A DNA stretch of 25,567 nt, taken from positions 1 through 25,567 of IMG/VR virus record IMGVR_UViG_3300037089_000888. The stretch is one strand, 5' to 3'. Of the stretch, positions 1 through 6,724 are shown in pieces. Position 1 is the stretch's first letter. Each line of letters begins with the position of its first letter. The notes under the pieces are model-generated. The model searched no databases, was not told the DNA's origin, and saw only the letters and a list, made by a program, of their open reading frames with translations. Origin of the DNA: a virus. The translations under genes and the position numbers were made by a program.

Positions 1-127
1 TATCAAAAGCAGCAGTTGCTAATTTGGTATCAGTTACACCGCTAATAAAAGAAACATCTCCTTCAATACCTTCTAATTCTATTTTAGTTGCACCACTGTA
101 AATATCAAAAGCAGCAGTTGCTAATTT
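1..127. repeat. 25-bp direct repeat, 102 bp apart, in the fibre-like gene
   Basis: The 25 bases at 1-25 (beginning tatcaaaagcagcagttgct) recur exactly at 103-127. The 102-bp period equals 34 codons and keeps the frame, so this is a repeated protein module of the partial gene. More copies may lie to the left, outside the window. Confidence 0.85.
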
Positions 128-403
128 TTGAACTGTTATGCCAGTTACCTCACCATATGTTATATTATCTTTTGATTGTGGTGCTGGTGCAATACTTATT
201 TCATAAGCATCTATGTTTGGGTCGGTATTGGGAATAACCGTACCAGCACTGACTTGCCATAAGTATAATGGTTGAATTGCAGGAATAATAAAATCAGTAT
301 ATAATGCTGCTTCGTTACCTCCCGGATTATTAGTTGCACTTTCTCTTACGATTGTACCGCTAAAGGTTGTGCCTGTGCTGTAAATTAAATATCTGTATGC
401 CAT
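1..403 (-). CDS. Tail-appendage-like protein, C-terminus cut by window edge
   Basis: An open - strand frame starts at ATG 403-401 (MAYRYLIYSTGTTFSG) and runs off the left edge without a stop, giving at least 134 residues. The N-terminal part is rich in T, G, I and small residues, as in phage fibres. From about residue 90 the protein enters a repeat: the nine residues KLATAAFDI recur 34 residues apart, separated by a G-E-G-x-x-G-D stretch typical of repetitive fibre shafts. It is the last of three same-strand genes, 44 bp after the one before. The leader is purely A-rich with no Shine-Dalgarno and no promoter-like motif close by. A structural or fibre role is inferred from composition, repeats and neighbours; no specific family was recognised. 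Confidence 0.7.
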   Translation of the reverse strand, partial: MAYRYLIYSTGTTFSGTIVRESATNNPGGNEAALYTDFIIPAIQPLYLWQVSAGTVIPNTDPNIDAYEISIAPAPQSKDNITYGEVTGITVQKLATAAFDIYSGATKIELEGIEGDVSFISGVTDTKLATAAFD

Positions 404-447
404 TTTTTCGTTTTTTTATTTTATACTGTTATTTTTTTATTTTTATT

Positions 448-1203
448 TTATGCCGTTATTTTTATTATTTTTATCCATGAACAATTTTTTTTCGTTATTA
501 AAGTACCACCATATTCAATTCTAAATGCCATCAATTCGATATAATCACCGTCTGAGAGAGTTACCAAATATTCTGGCATCATATTAGTGCTTGAATCATT
601 TTGTAAATTTAAAACGAATGAAACACTGCTCATCGAAGTTATATCTGTATTTCCATTTTTTCGAATAACTGTGCCAATATTTTTTCCATCATTACTGTCA
701 CTGTTAACAACATTTAATACATATGAAATACCATATACGCCTTTTGCTCGAATATAAATACGTGAACCACCTGTAAAAGTTAAACTTGTTCCAGTAAAAA
801 TTTTCTGTGACCAAATAATTGGTGTTGCAATAATGTTATTTACATTAACGCCTCCAATAGTATCAAGCAATTGAAGTGTTGCATTTAATGTACTACCGCT
901 TCCACCAATTGCATTAATGGTGTTATCTACAATAGAAATTCCAGAACCAGCAATTAATACATCTTGTTTATTATTAATTAATATATTTGTTGCACCAGTA
1001 TAGTTATTAATTCGAAGTTTGTTGTAATAATTCTTGAATAATGCAATAATATCAAGGAGTTTTATATTGGATGTTTTTGGATTATTCTCGGAAATAATAA
1101 TTACATCATCAGTACTATCTACAATTTTAAGAGTAGGGTTAGTTGCTTCAGTATATTCAACAGTATTTGAATCAGTGTCTGTAATAATAATTTCATCACT
1201 CAC
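448..1203 (-). CDS. Fibre-tip / appendage-like structural protein
   Basis: A 251-residue protein. It starts at GTG 1203 one base after the TAA of the upstream gene (TAATGTG), so translation is probably coupled; the overlapping ATG reads straight into TGA and cannot be the start. The first 60 residues are acidic and rich in I, T, D and S. Residues from about 95 to the end alternate short hydrophobic strands with loops (FTGTSLTFTGGSRIYIRAKG, then YLVTLSDGDYIELMAFRI), the look of a C-terminal beta-sandwich head domain such as those at phage fibre tips or in C1q/TNF-like folds. The ending SWIKIIKITA resembles the last strand of such a domain. The fold assignment is from pattern only. Its place between two other fibre-like genes supports a role in the appendage. 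Confidence 0.65.
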   Translation of the reverse strand: MSDEIIITDTDSNTVEYTEATNPTLKIVDSTDDVIIISENNPKTSNIKLLDIIALFKNYYNKLRINNYTGATNILINNKQDVLIAGSGISIVDNTINAIGGSGSTLNATLQLLDTIGGVNVNNIIATPIIWSQKIFTGTSLTFTGGSRIYIRAKGVYGISYVLNVVNSDSNDGKNIGTVIRKNGNTDITSMSSVSFVLNLQNDSSTNMMPEYLVTLSDGDYIELMAFRIEYGGTLITKKNCSWIKIIKITA

Positions 1204-1204
1204 A

Positions 1205-3712
1205 TTAATAATTTTTTATTGTATTATCCAATAAATTTGTTGTTATATTTACCACAATTATTTTATCAAGAACACCGTCAATGTCGTCTGGGTCTATCCA
1301 TTGAAATTTAATTTCTGCAAATAATATTTCGTTCGGATGTAATTTTGTTATTGTGTCTGGAACTATGAAATCATATGTAGTATTGTTAACATATATTAAA
1401 CTTGTCCATCCTGATATTTGTCCTGTCCATCCTGTTATTCCACTTATAGTTTTTTCAAATTTAACTAATACATTTGTTGGATTTGTTCTACTCATAACAA
1501 GGACTTTAATATCAATCATCTTTGTCAAATCTTTAAATGTGCCATCAGCATTTTTATATCGAATAGATTTTCTTATGTCAGAACCAGCACTTTCTTGCGG
1601 AACATATGTTGGAATTTTATATCGGGTAGTAACCTTACCACCACCACCATAAATAATTCTTCCACCTTTACTTACTGGTAAATTTAAATTCGGATTTGAT
1701 TTTGCTTCAATTAATGCATTATGTAGAACTTCTGGAGAAGTTAATGCGTTATTATACACTCTTAATTTTTGAATTCCACCAATAAATGATGAATCAAAAT
1801 TTTCTTGAATTAATAAATTATCTTTTCTTTCGTCTTGTACTAATATATCAGATGCGGTATAAGTAAAGTCGTTAATAAATAACGGTTTGTTCTGGTTAGG
1901 TGCATTGTCACTTTCAATTAACAAACCAATATGTACCTCTTGTTTTCCAGTATTATCTTTTGTACTGAAAATAGTTTTCATTGGTATCCAAGTATTGTCA
2001 CCAGTTACTATTGTTTCTTGTGTTGATATTGCATCAATACCGCTACCAGAAAATATTGTAAACTGACAAAAAACAGGTTTTCCTGTCACCCCATAATATA
2101 ATCTGCCGTTTTTTGAATATTCGAATTCTTGTGTATCAAGATTTGGATTTGAACTAATTAATTGCATTGCAGCATACTGTGCTGCTGTCAGTGGATAATA
2201 ATATTGTGCTTCATTTAAAATATTAACGTCAACACTACCATAAATCAATAGAGATATTTTATTAGTACCAGAATTTTTAAAAAAGTCATTATTAAAAATC
2301 GACAAATTAATTTCATAATCCCTGTTTGATAATACGGTAATAGGGTGATTAAATTTTACAAAATATGTATTTGCTGAAGTACCAGTAGTTCCAGTTACTC
2401 CAGTGTATTCAATGCGCATTACTGTAAGTGGATGTTCGATAGTTGCATTACATTTATCTACAACTTTAAATGTTGTACTATCTGCACTAAATGATAAACC
2501 ACTTAAACGAGTATTTCCAGTTGGTGCTGTATAACATTCGGTTGAAATCGGGTCTGCTTCAACAAAGAAATTATTATTTATATAATTTGTATCCTGACCT
2601 TTATAAAGGATATATGTTTGGTAATCATAATGCCATGAATTCTTTAATCCAAATGAACCACCTCCCCAGCTAATTGAATATGGTACACCTATTTGTTTTT
2701 CTTTATCGTTACTAAGTGCACTAAAATAATATTCAGGAAATTCATGAATTATCCAAATAGCACGACCATTAACATAAAAAATTAATTTACCCATTCTTTG
2801 TGGTTCGCATTCTAATAATGAAGGCAATTCAACAAAATAATTTGGTAAAAACACAACATCAATCATTGTAAAGCCAGTAGCGGTAACGGTAGCCACTGAT
2901 GTATTAGTTACTATAAGTCCGTTATTATCAACATATTTATATGCGATTTTTCTATCTTGAGTTAATTCAAATGCAATTACATTGTTTTTAGTGCTACCAG
3001 TTGCTGGTAATTCAACATATTTTGTTTCATATCTATCTTCAAATGATCTAAAAGCCTTTTTCAATACTTTTTTTGGTTCATAACCGTTTAAATAATTACC
3101 AAAACTTGTAGTAACACCTGTAGTTATGTTAGTAACACCAGTTATTGTTTCACCAGAGAAATACGGATTATATTTATCTTCTGCACGTAAACCCATCATA
3201 TAAAATATACCGTGAGAATCTGGATTTAAGTATACTAATGTTTCAATTGTTATACCATAATTATATCGTGGTGGCAATAATTCATAATTATAACCATCCA
3301 ATTTGAAAAATCCCTGCAAATATCCACCATTAAGACTGAAATAATTTCCTGTTGTGGCTGATGCTCCTGTTACTCCGCTTATGGTATATCCTGAATATGC
3401 TGTTGTTGCAGTATACCCGCTTGTATTACCAGTTGATGGATTAATAACATTATTATATCCAATCCTGTACATTGAAAATAATGTGTCTGATGGAGTAAGT
3501 GTTATACCTGTCCACATTAAATTGGTTCTGCCATTATCAAATTCGGTTAAACCAAAATCAATAAGATTAATATTGTCAGATACAGCACCCGCCCATTTGG
3601 TTAAACTAAATGCAGTAAAACCAGTGTTTAAATCCCATGATTTTAACTGAGTTAAATCAATTTGTATTGCTAAATTATCTGTAATTATACCATTTAGGCA
3701 CTCTAAATTCAT
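1205..3712 (-). CDS. Large tail-fibre/adhesin-like protein with ConA/LamG-like domain
   Basis: The frame is open from an ATG at 3760, but the promoter-like CTATTTATA lies at 3735-3727, inside that extension. I therefore take the ATG at 3712 (MNLECLNGII), 14 bp below the motif, giving 835 residues. The protein is rich in G, T, N, Y and S with many short beta strands and GVTG/TGATG-type turns, as in phage adhesins. Around residues 640-670 the sequence GGIQKLRVYNNALTSPEVLH matches the closing strand of concanavalin/laminin-G-like domains; an earlier FYVNGRAIWI segment also fits a lectin-like sandwich. A likely role is host-surface glycan binding at the tail. The gene is followed one base later by the next appendage gene. 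The family call is moderate; the host receptor is unknown. Confidence 0.68.
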   Translation of the reverse strand: MNLECLNGIITDNLAIQIDLTQLKSWDLNTGFTAFSLTKWAGAVSDNINLIDFGLTEFDNGRTNLMWTGITLTPSDTLFSMYRIGYNNVINPSTGNTSGYTATTAYSGYTISGVTGASATTGNYFSLNGGYLQGFFKLDGYNYELLPPRYNYGITIETLVYLNPDSHGIFYMMGLRAEDKYNPYFSGETITGVTNITTGVTTSFGNYLNGYEPKKVLKKAFRSFEDRYETKYVELPATGSTKNNVIAFELTQDRKIAYKYVDNNGLIVTNTSVATVTATGFTMIDVVFLPNYFVELPSLLECEPQRMGKLIFYVNGRAIWIIHEFPEYYFSALSNDKEKQIGVPYSISWGGGSFGLKNSWHYDYQTYILYKGQDTNYINNNFFVEADPISTECYTAPTGNTRLSGLSFSADSTTFKVVDKCNATIEHPLTVMRIEYTGVTGTTGTSANTYFVKFNHPITVLSNRDYEINLSIFNNDFFKNSGTNKISLLIYGSVDVNILNEAQYYYPLTAAQYAAMQLISSNPNLDTQEFEYSKNGRLYYGVTGKPVFCQFTIFSGSGIDAISTQETIVTGDNTWIPMKTIFSTKDNTGKQEVHIGLLIESDNAPNQNKPLFINDFTYTASDILVQDERKDNLLIQENFDSSFIGGIQKLRVYNNALTSPEVLHNALIEAKSNPNLNLPVSKGGRIIYGGGGKVTTRYKIPTYVPQESAGSDIRKSIRYKNADGTFKDLTKMIDIKVLVMSRTNPTNVLVKFEKTISGITGWTGQISGWTSLIYVNNTTYDFIVPDTITKLHPNEILFAEIKFQWIDPDDIDGVLDKIIVVNITTNLLDNTIKNY

Positions 3713-3726
3713 TTTAATTAATTTCT

Positions 3727-3735
3727 TATAAATAG
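3727..3735 (-). promoter_or_regulatory. Late-promoter-like motif CTATTTATA for the adhesin gene
   Basis: Reads CTATTTATA on the - strand and ends 14 bp before the ATG at 3712. It matches the motif found before most genes here and lies downstream of the longer alternative start at 3760, which argues against that start. Confidence 0.55.
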
Positions 3736-3772
3736 TTTTATTTTCTATTAAAAATACCATTTAAACATTGTG

Positions 3773-3860
3773 AACTACTAATAATAGTTTCTTAGGCTGA
3801 ACGAGTAATCTCGTTCATATCTCCATAAGCGTGAATTTCGGCAGTTCCTGCCGTATTATT
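3773..3860 (-). ncRNA. Candidate omega (reRNA) guide-RNA scaffold at tnpB 3' end
   Basis: TnpB proteins use an RNA formed from the 3' part of their own gene and the adjacent element end. Over the tnpB 3' end I see three compact hairpins: CGGCAG-TTC-CTGCCG at 3839-3853, TGAACGAG-taat-CTCGTTCA at 3798-3817, and an imperfect AACTA...TAGTT palindrome at 3773-3789, just past the tnpB stop, where an IS200/IS605 right-end hairpin would lie. The first two overlap the C-terminal codons, as expected. Exact ends and the guide segment cannot be set from sequence alone. Confidence 0.35.
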
Positions 3861-4961
3861 TTTTAAAAAAGCAAAATGTTTGATGTTATTTGCTGCCAAT
3901 AAATCCCTGTCATGAGTAACACTACAACTTTTACATGTCCATGTCCTATCGCTTAGTTTTAATTCTTTATTTATAACACCACAACTACACATTTTACTAC
4001 TTGGCTCAAACTGACCTATTTTTAATACATTACAACCATACCATTCAGCTTTATAATCAAGTATTTCATTAAATTTACCAATAGCAATGTCATTTAATGC
4101 TTGTGCCAACTTATGATTTTTAATCATATTACAAGGTTTTAATGTTTCTAAACATAATGTATCGTAATTAGTTGTTAAATAATGTGTTGTTTTATGTAAG
4201 AAATCCAAACGTTTATTAGCCACTTTTTCATGTAAAATTGCTAAATTTTTAACAGATTTTTTATAATTATTACTTCCGTTTATTTTTTTGCTCATTTTAC
4301 GATGTGCTTTTTTTAAATTATTAAGTGACTTACGTAAGTATTTAGGATTTTTAATTTCAACACTATTAGATAATGTTGCAAATGTTTTAATACCCAAATC
4401 AATACCAATTGCTTGACTTTCACAAATTGGTTTTTTTATTGGATTATTTTCATTTAATTCAACTAAAATTGATATAAAATATTTATCTGTTGATGTTTTG
4501 TTTATTGTTGATGTTTTTATTTTACCTTCGAATTTTCTGTGTAGTATAATTTTAATCGATTTTTTAAATTTAGGAATATCAATAGTATTATTCTCAAAAT
4601 TAACTATTGTACTTTGTGGTATTGAAAAAGTTTGACGGTTATTCTTTTTTGATTTAAATTTAGGAAATCCCTTTTTTTCTTTAAAAAACTTAGTAAATGC
4701 TTTATCTAAATGAACCAATGATTCTTGTAATGATTGAGAATTAACTTCCTTTAACCATTTAGTATCTTCAGATTTCTTTAGTATTGGTAATTCTTTTTTA
4801 ATATCAAACATTGACAATCCTTTACCTGTTTCTTGATATGATTTAATTTTTTTCTCTAAACCATAATTATATATCCAACGAGAACAACCAATATGTCTTA
4901 ATATTAATTCTTGTTGTTCATTATTTGGATATATCCTATATTTAAATGTTTTATATTTCAT
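3792..4961 (-). CDS. tnpB: TnpB (IS200/IS605 OrfB) RNA-guided nuclease, stand-alone
   Basis: A 389-residue protein with the full TnpB layout and usual length. An N-terminal OrfB helix-turn-helix region begins KYRIYPNNEQQ. The RuvC-like core has candidate catalytic residues D188 in IGIDLGIKTFA, E272 in LCLETLK and D353 (or D351) in HDRDLLAANNI. A zinc-ribbon has Cys 325, 327, 343 and 346, with the first pair spaced C-x-C rather than the commoner C-x-x-C. All key residues are present, so it is probably active. Family knowledge: TnpB is an RNA-guided DNA nuclease ancestral to Cas12 that helps IS605-type elements persist. No TnpA (Y1 transposase) is in the window, so this is either a TnpA-less element or a phage-adopted nuclease, possibly acting like a homing endonuclease. 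It has its own promoter-like motif. Confidence 0.93.
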   Translation of the reverse strand: MKYKTFKYRIYPNNEQQELILRHIGCSRWIYNYGLEKKIKSYQETGKGLSMFDIKKELPILKKSEDTKWLKEVNSQSLQESLVHLDKAFTKFFKEKKGFPKFKSKKNNRQTFSIPQSTIVNFENNTIDIPKFKKSIKIILHRKFEGKIKTSTINKTSTDKYFISILVELNENNPIKKPICESQAIGIDLGIKTFATLSNSVEIKNPKYLRKSLNNLKKAHRKMSKKINGSNNYKKSVKNLAILHEKVANKRLDFLHKTTHYLTTNYDTLCLETLKPCNMIKNHKLAQALNDIAIGKFNEILDYKAEWYGCNVLKIGQFEPSSKMCSCGVINKELKLSDRTWTCKSCSVTHDRDLLAANNIKHFAFLKNNTAGTAEIHAYGDMNEITRSA

Positions 4962-4967
4962 ATCAAT

Positions 4968-4976
4968 AATAAATAC
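4968..4976 (-). promoter_or_regulatory. Late-promoter-like motif GTATTTATT before tnpB
   Basis: Reads GTATTTATT on the - strand, 6 bp before the tnpB ATG. It matches the consensus except for the last base (also seen before terL). If used, the mRNA would be nearly leaderless; it may instead be chance in AT-rich DNA. Confidence 0.35.
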
Positions 4977-5005
4977 GAATAATTTTATAAAAATTTAGAG
5001 AAATG

Positions 5006-5060
5006 TTAATTATTTTCTAAAATATTTTATACTTATAAGTCATTTTAGAAAATTAATTAA
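5006..5060. repeat. Long near-perfect inverted repeat 5' of tnpB
   Basis: An 18-base left arm (5006-5023) pairs with a 19-base right arm (5042-5060), with a single bulged base; the inner 12 bp ATTTTCTAAAAT/ATTTTAGAAAAT are perfect. The 18-nt loop contains the perfect palindrome ACTTATAAGT (5031-5040). It lies in the 184-bp divergent gap between tnpB and the + strand gene at 5146. It could be the left-end hairpin of an IS200/IS605-type element (these often carry a bulged base) or an operator for the divergent promoters. The rest of this gap holds only the two promoter-like motifs. Confidence 0.6.
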
Positions 5061-5102
5061 ATATGATTGTGTTAATACTCATGCATTTTAATTAATAGTT
5101 TT

Positions 5103-5111
5103 GTATTTATA
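5103..5111 (+). promoter_or_regulatory. Late-promoter-like motif GTATTTATA
   Basis: Perfect GTATTTATA, 34 bp before the ATG at 5146. It would drive the 5146-6647 gene group. Confidence 0.55.
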
Positions 5112-5145
5112 GAAAATATCATTATAGAGATAAAAAATATATAAC

Positions 5146-5574
5146 ATGGCAATTTCTGAAGATAGTAAACAAAAAATGTTTATATTAATGGCAAAATTAA
5201 ACCCGACTTTTAAAAAAAGACAGGTGATTTTAAACGAAGATGAAGATAAATGGATTCAGCAAGCAGTTAATCCAGAGCATAAAGGTTATTGCACTCCAAT
5301 GACTAAACCAACTTGTACACCAGCACGTAAAGCATTGGCTAAAAGATTTAAAAAAGGTATTGACGAAGAATATAGTGAATCTACTCCTGAAGATTTAAAA
5401 ATTAAAGCTGAAAGAGTTAAAGCTGCTATTGATGAATTGGTAAGTAGTAATGATGAATTTGGAATATTAAGAACATTATATAGATTGCTTGTTGAAAGAA
5501 AAAAAGCAAGTGGAATTCCTCAACCTGCAATTACTTCGGAAGTGGCAGAAGTAAAAAAGCCAAAAATATCTTAA
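5146..5574 (+). CDS. Small conserved-looking phage protein, function unknown
   Basis: A 142-residue basic, mainly helical, soluble protein. Residues 45-70 form a compact segment with two cysteines (HKGYCTPMTKPTCTPARKAL) followed by a KRFKKG basic patch. I have the impression of similar segments in other phage hypothetical proteins, but cannot name a family. The C-terminal third is helical and charged and ends in a flexible P/K-rich tail. The start is preceded by an A-rich leader and a promoter-like motif. It is the first gene of a + strand group, 9 bp before the nucleotidyltransferase-like gene, so the two are probably co-transcribed. The two cysteines and basic patch could bind metal or nucleic acid; that is a guess. 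Confidence 0.7.
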   Translation: MAISEDSKQKMFILMAKLNPTFKKRQVILNEDEDKWIQQAVNPEHKGYCTPMTKPTCTPARKALAKRFKKGIDEEYSESTPEDLKIKAERVKAAIDELVSSNDEFGILRTLYRLLVERKKASGIPQPAITSEVAEVKKPKIS

Positions 5575-5583
5575 TTAAAAGAA

Positions 5584-6399
5584 ATGATTGAAAACGAAAA
5601 AACTCCAAGATTTTGGTCAAGCAGATATTGGTCAAGAAATAACATTTCAGATGTTTTAAAAGAAGTTGTTGAACCTGAAACTGTTGACGTATCATCAATT
5701 AAAATGAATGAAACGTTAAATCCACTTATTTGGGAATCAGATGAAAAAATAAAACCTGAAGTAAGAAATATATTGTTAAAAAATGCCAAAAGATTTATTG
5801 AATTTTCAGACGTTGAAAATTTAAATTTTAATGATGTTATGTTAACTGGCAGTATGGCAAATTATAATTTTAATGATGAATCAGATTTAGATGTACATAT
5901 TGTCATGGATTTCAATCAAATCTCTGAAAATAAAGAATTTGTTGGCGACTTTTTTAAATTAAAAAAAGCATTGTGGGCAGATAAACTTCCAATACAAGTA
6001 AAAGGTCATGATGTTGAAATGTATTTTCAGGATGCTGGAGAACCACATCATTCATCTGGTACATATTCATTAGCTAAAGATGAATGGATTAGAAAACCGA
6101 CAAAAAAAATCATAAATGTTGATTCTGCTGATGTTCAATTAAAGTCTGCAGATATAATGAATGCAATTGATGATCTTGATAGTAATAAAAATCAAAACGA
6201 TTTCTTAAAAAAACACGAACAATTAAAAAATAAAATAAAAAAATACAGACAAGCAGGACTTGATAGTAATGCTGGTGAATTTTCAACAGAAAATCTTGTA
6301 TTTAAGGTATTGAGAAATACTGGTTACTTAGAAAAAATGGTTGAATTTAAAAATGACTATTTAACCAAAGAATTGAGTTTAAATGAATTTATGGTATGA
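5584..6399 (+). CDS. Nucleotidyltransferase-fold (Pol beta superfamily) protein
   Basis: A 271-residue protein. Residues 86-104 (VMLTGSMANYNFNDESDLDV) carry the signature of the polymerase-beta-like nucleotidyltransferase fold: G89-S90, then D101-x-D103 for metal binding. A third acid follows in GHDVEMYF (D143 or E145). The superfamily transfers nucleotides to proteins, RNA or small molecules, or makes oligonucleotides; the substrate here is unknown. All three acidic positions are present, so activity is plausible. The first 40 residues are an extra arm ending in KMNE(43)-T, which resembles a prohead-protease cleavage site, so it might be a processed virion protein. The C-terminal half is helical and charged. 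It follows the previous gene by 9 bp and overlaps the next by four bases. Confidence 0.72.
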   Translation: MIENEKTPRFWSSRYWSRNNISDVLKEVVEPETVDVSSIKMNETLNPLIWESDEKIKPEVRNILLKNAKRFIEFSDVENLNFNDVMLTGSMANYNFNDESDLDVHIVMDFNQISENKEFVGDFFKLKKALWADKLPIQVKGHDVEMYFQDAGEPHHSSGTYSLAKDEWIRKPTKKIINVDSADVQLKSADIMNAIDDLDSNKNQNDFLKKHEQLKNKIKKYRQAGLDSNAGEFSTENLVFKVLRNTGYLEKMVEFKNDYLTKELSLNEFMV

Positions 6400-6647
6400 G
6401 CAGATATATCTTAAGAGAGGCACAATTATATGAGTATGTTGAAACAAAAAAATCCGAAAAGATTTTTTATGACATATTAGAAGATTTGCATAAAAATGTG
6501 AAATTTTTAAAGGAAAATATTTCACGTCAAAGAGCAAGCCAGACAATTATTGAGAACTACAAGAGAAAAGACTTATTAACTCCCAGAGTTATTGAAATGC
6601 TAATTAAGAATAAAATAATCAATGAAAAGCATGAAATAATACTCTAA
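6396..6647 (+). CDS. Small helical protein, coupled to the NTase gene
   Basis: An 83-residue protein, charged and predicted mostly alpha-helical by composition, with no membrane segment or cysteine. Its ATG overlaps the TGA of the nucleotidyltransferase gene (ATGA at 6396-6399; the only TGA stop in the window), a classic arrangement for coupled translation. It may therefore act with that protein, for example as a partner or inhibitor, but no family is recognised. The N-terminal ILREAQLYEY and the ending INEKHEIIL are unremarkable. After the stop is a T-rich stretch (TTGTATTTTTTTG) with no hairpin. Confidence 0.65.
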   Translation: MSRYILREAQLYEYVETKKSEKIFYDILEDLHKNVKFLKENISRQRASQTIIENYKRKDLLTPRVIEMLIKNKIINEKHEIIL

Positions 6648-6671
6648 TTGTATTTTTTTGTTCATAATAAA

Positions 6672-6680
6672 GTATTTATA
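6672..6680 (+). promoter_or_regulatory. Late-promoter-like motif GTATTTATA
   Basis: Perfect GTATTTATA, 44 bp before the ATG at 6725. The 20 bases at 6671-6690 are identical to those at 12585-12604 before the portal gene. Confidence 0.55.
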
Positions 6681-6724
6681 AAAAAATATATAACGTACAT
6701 AATACATATTTTAAAAATATTCAC

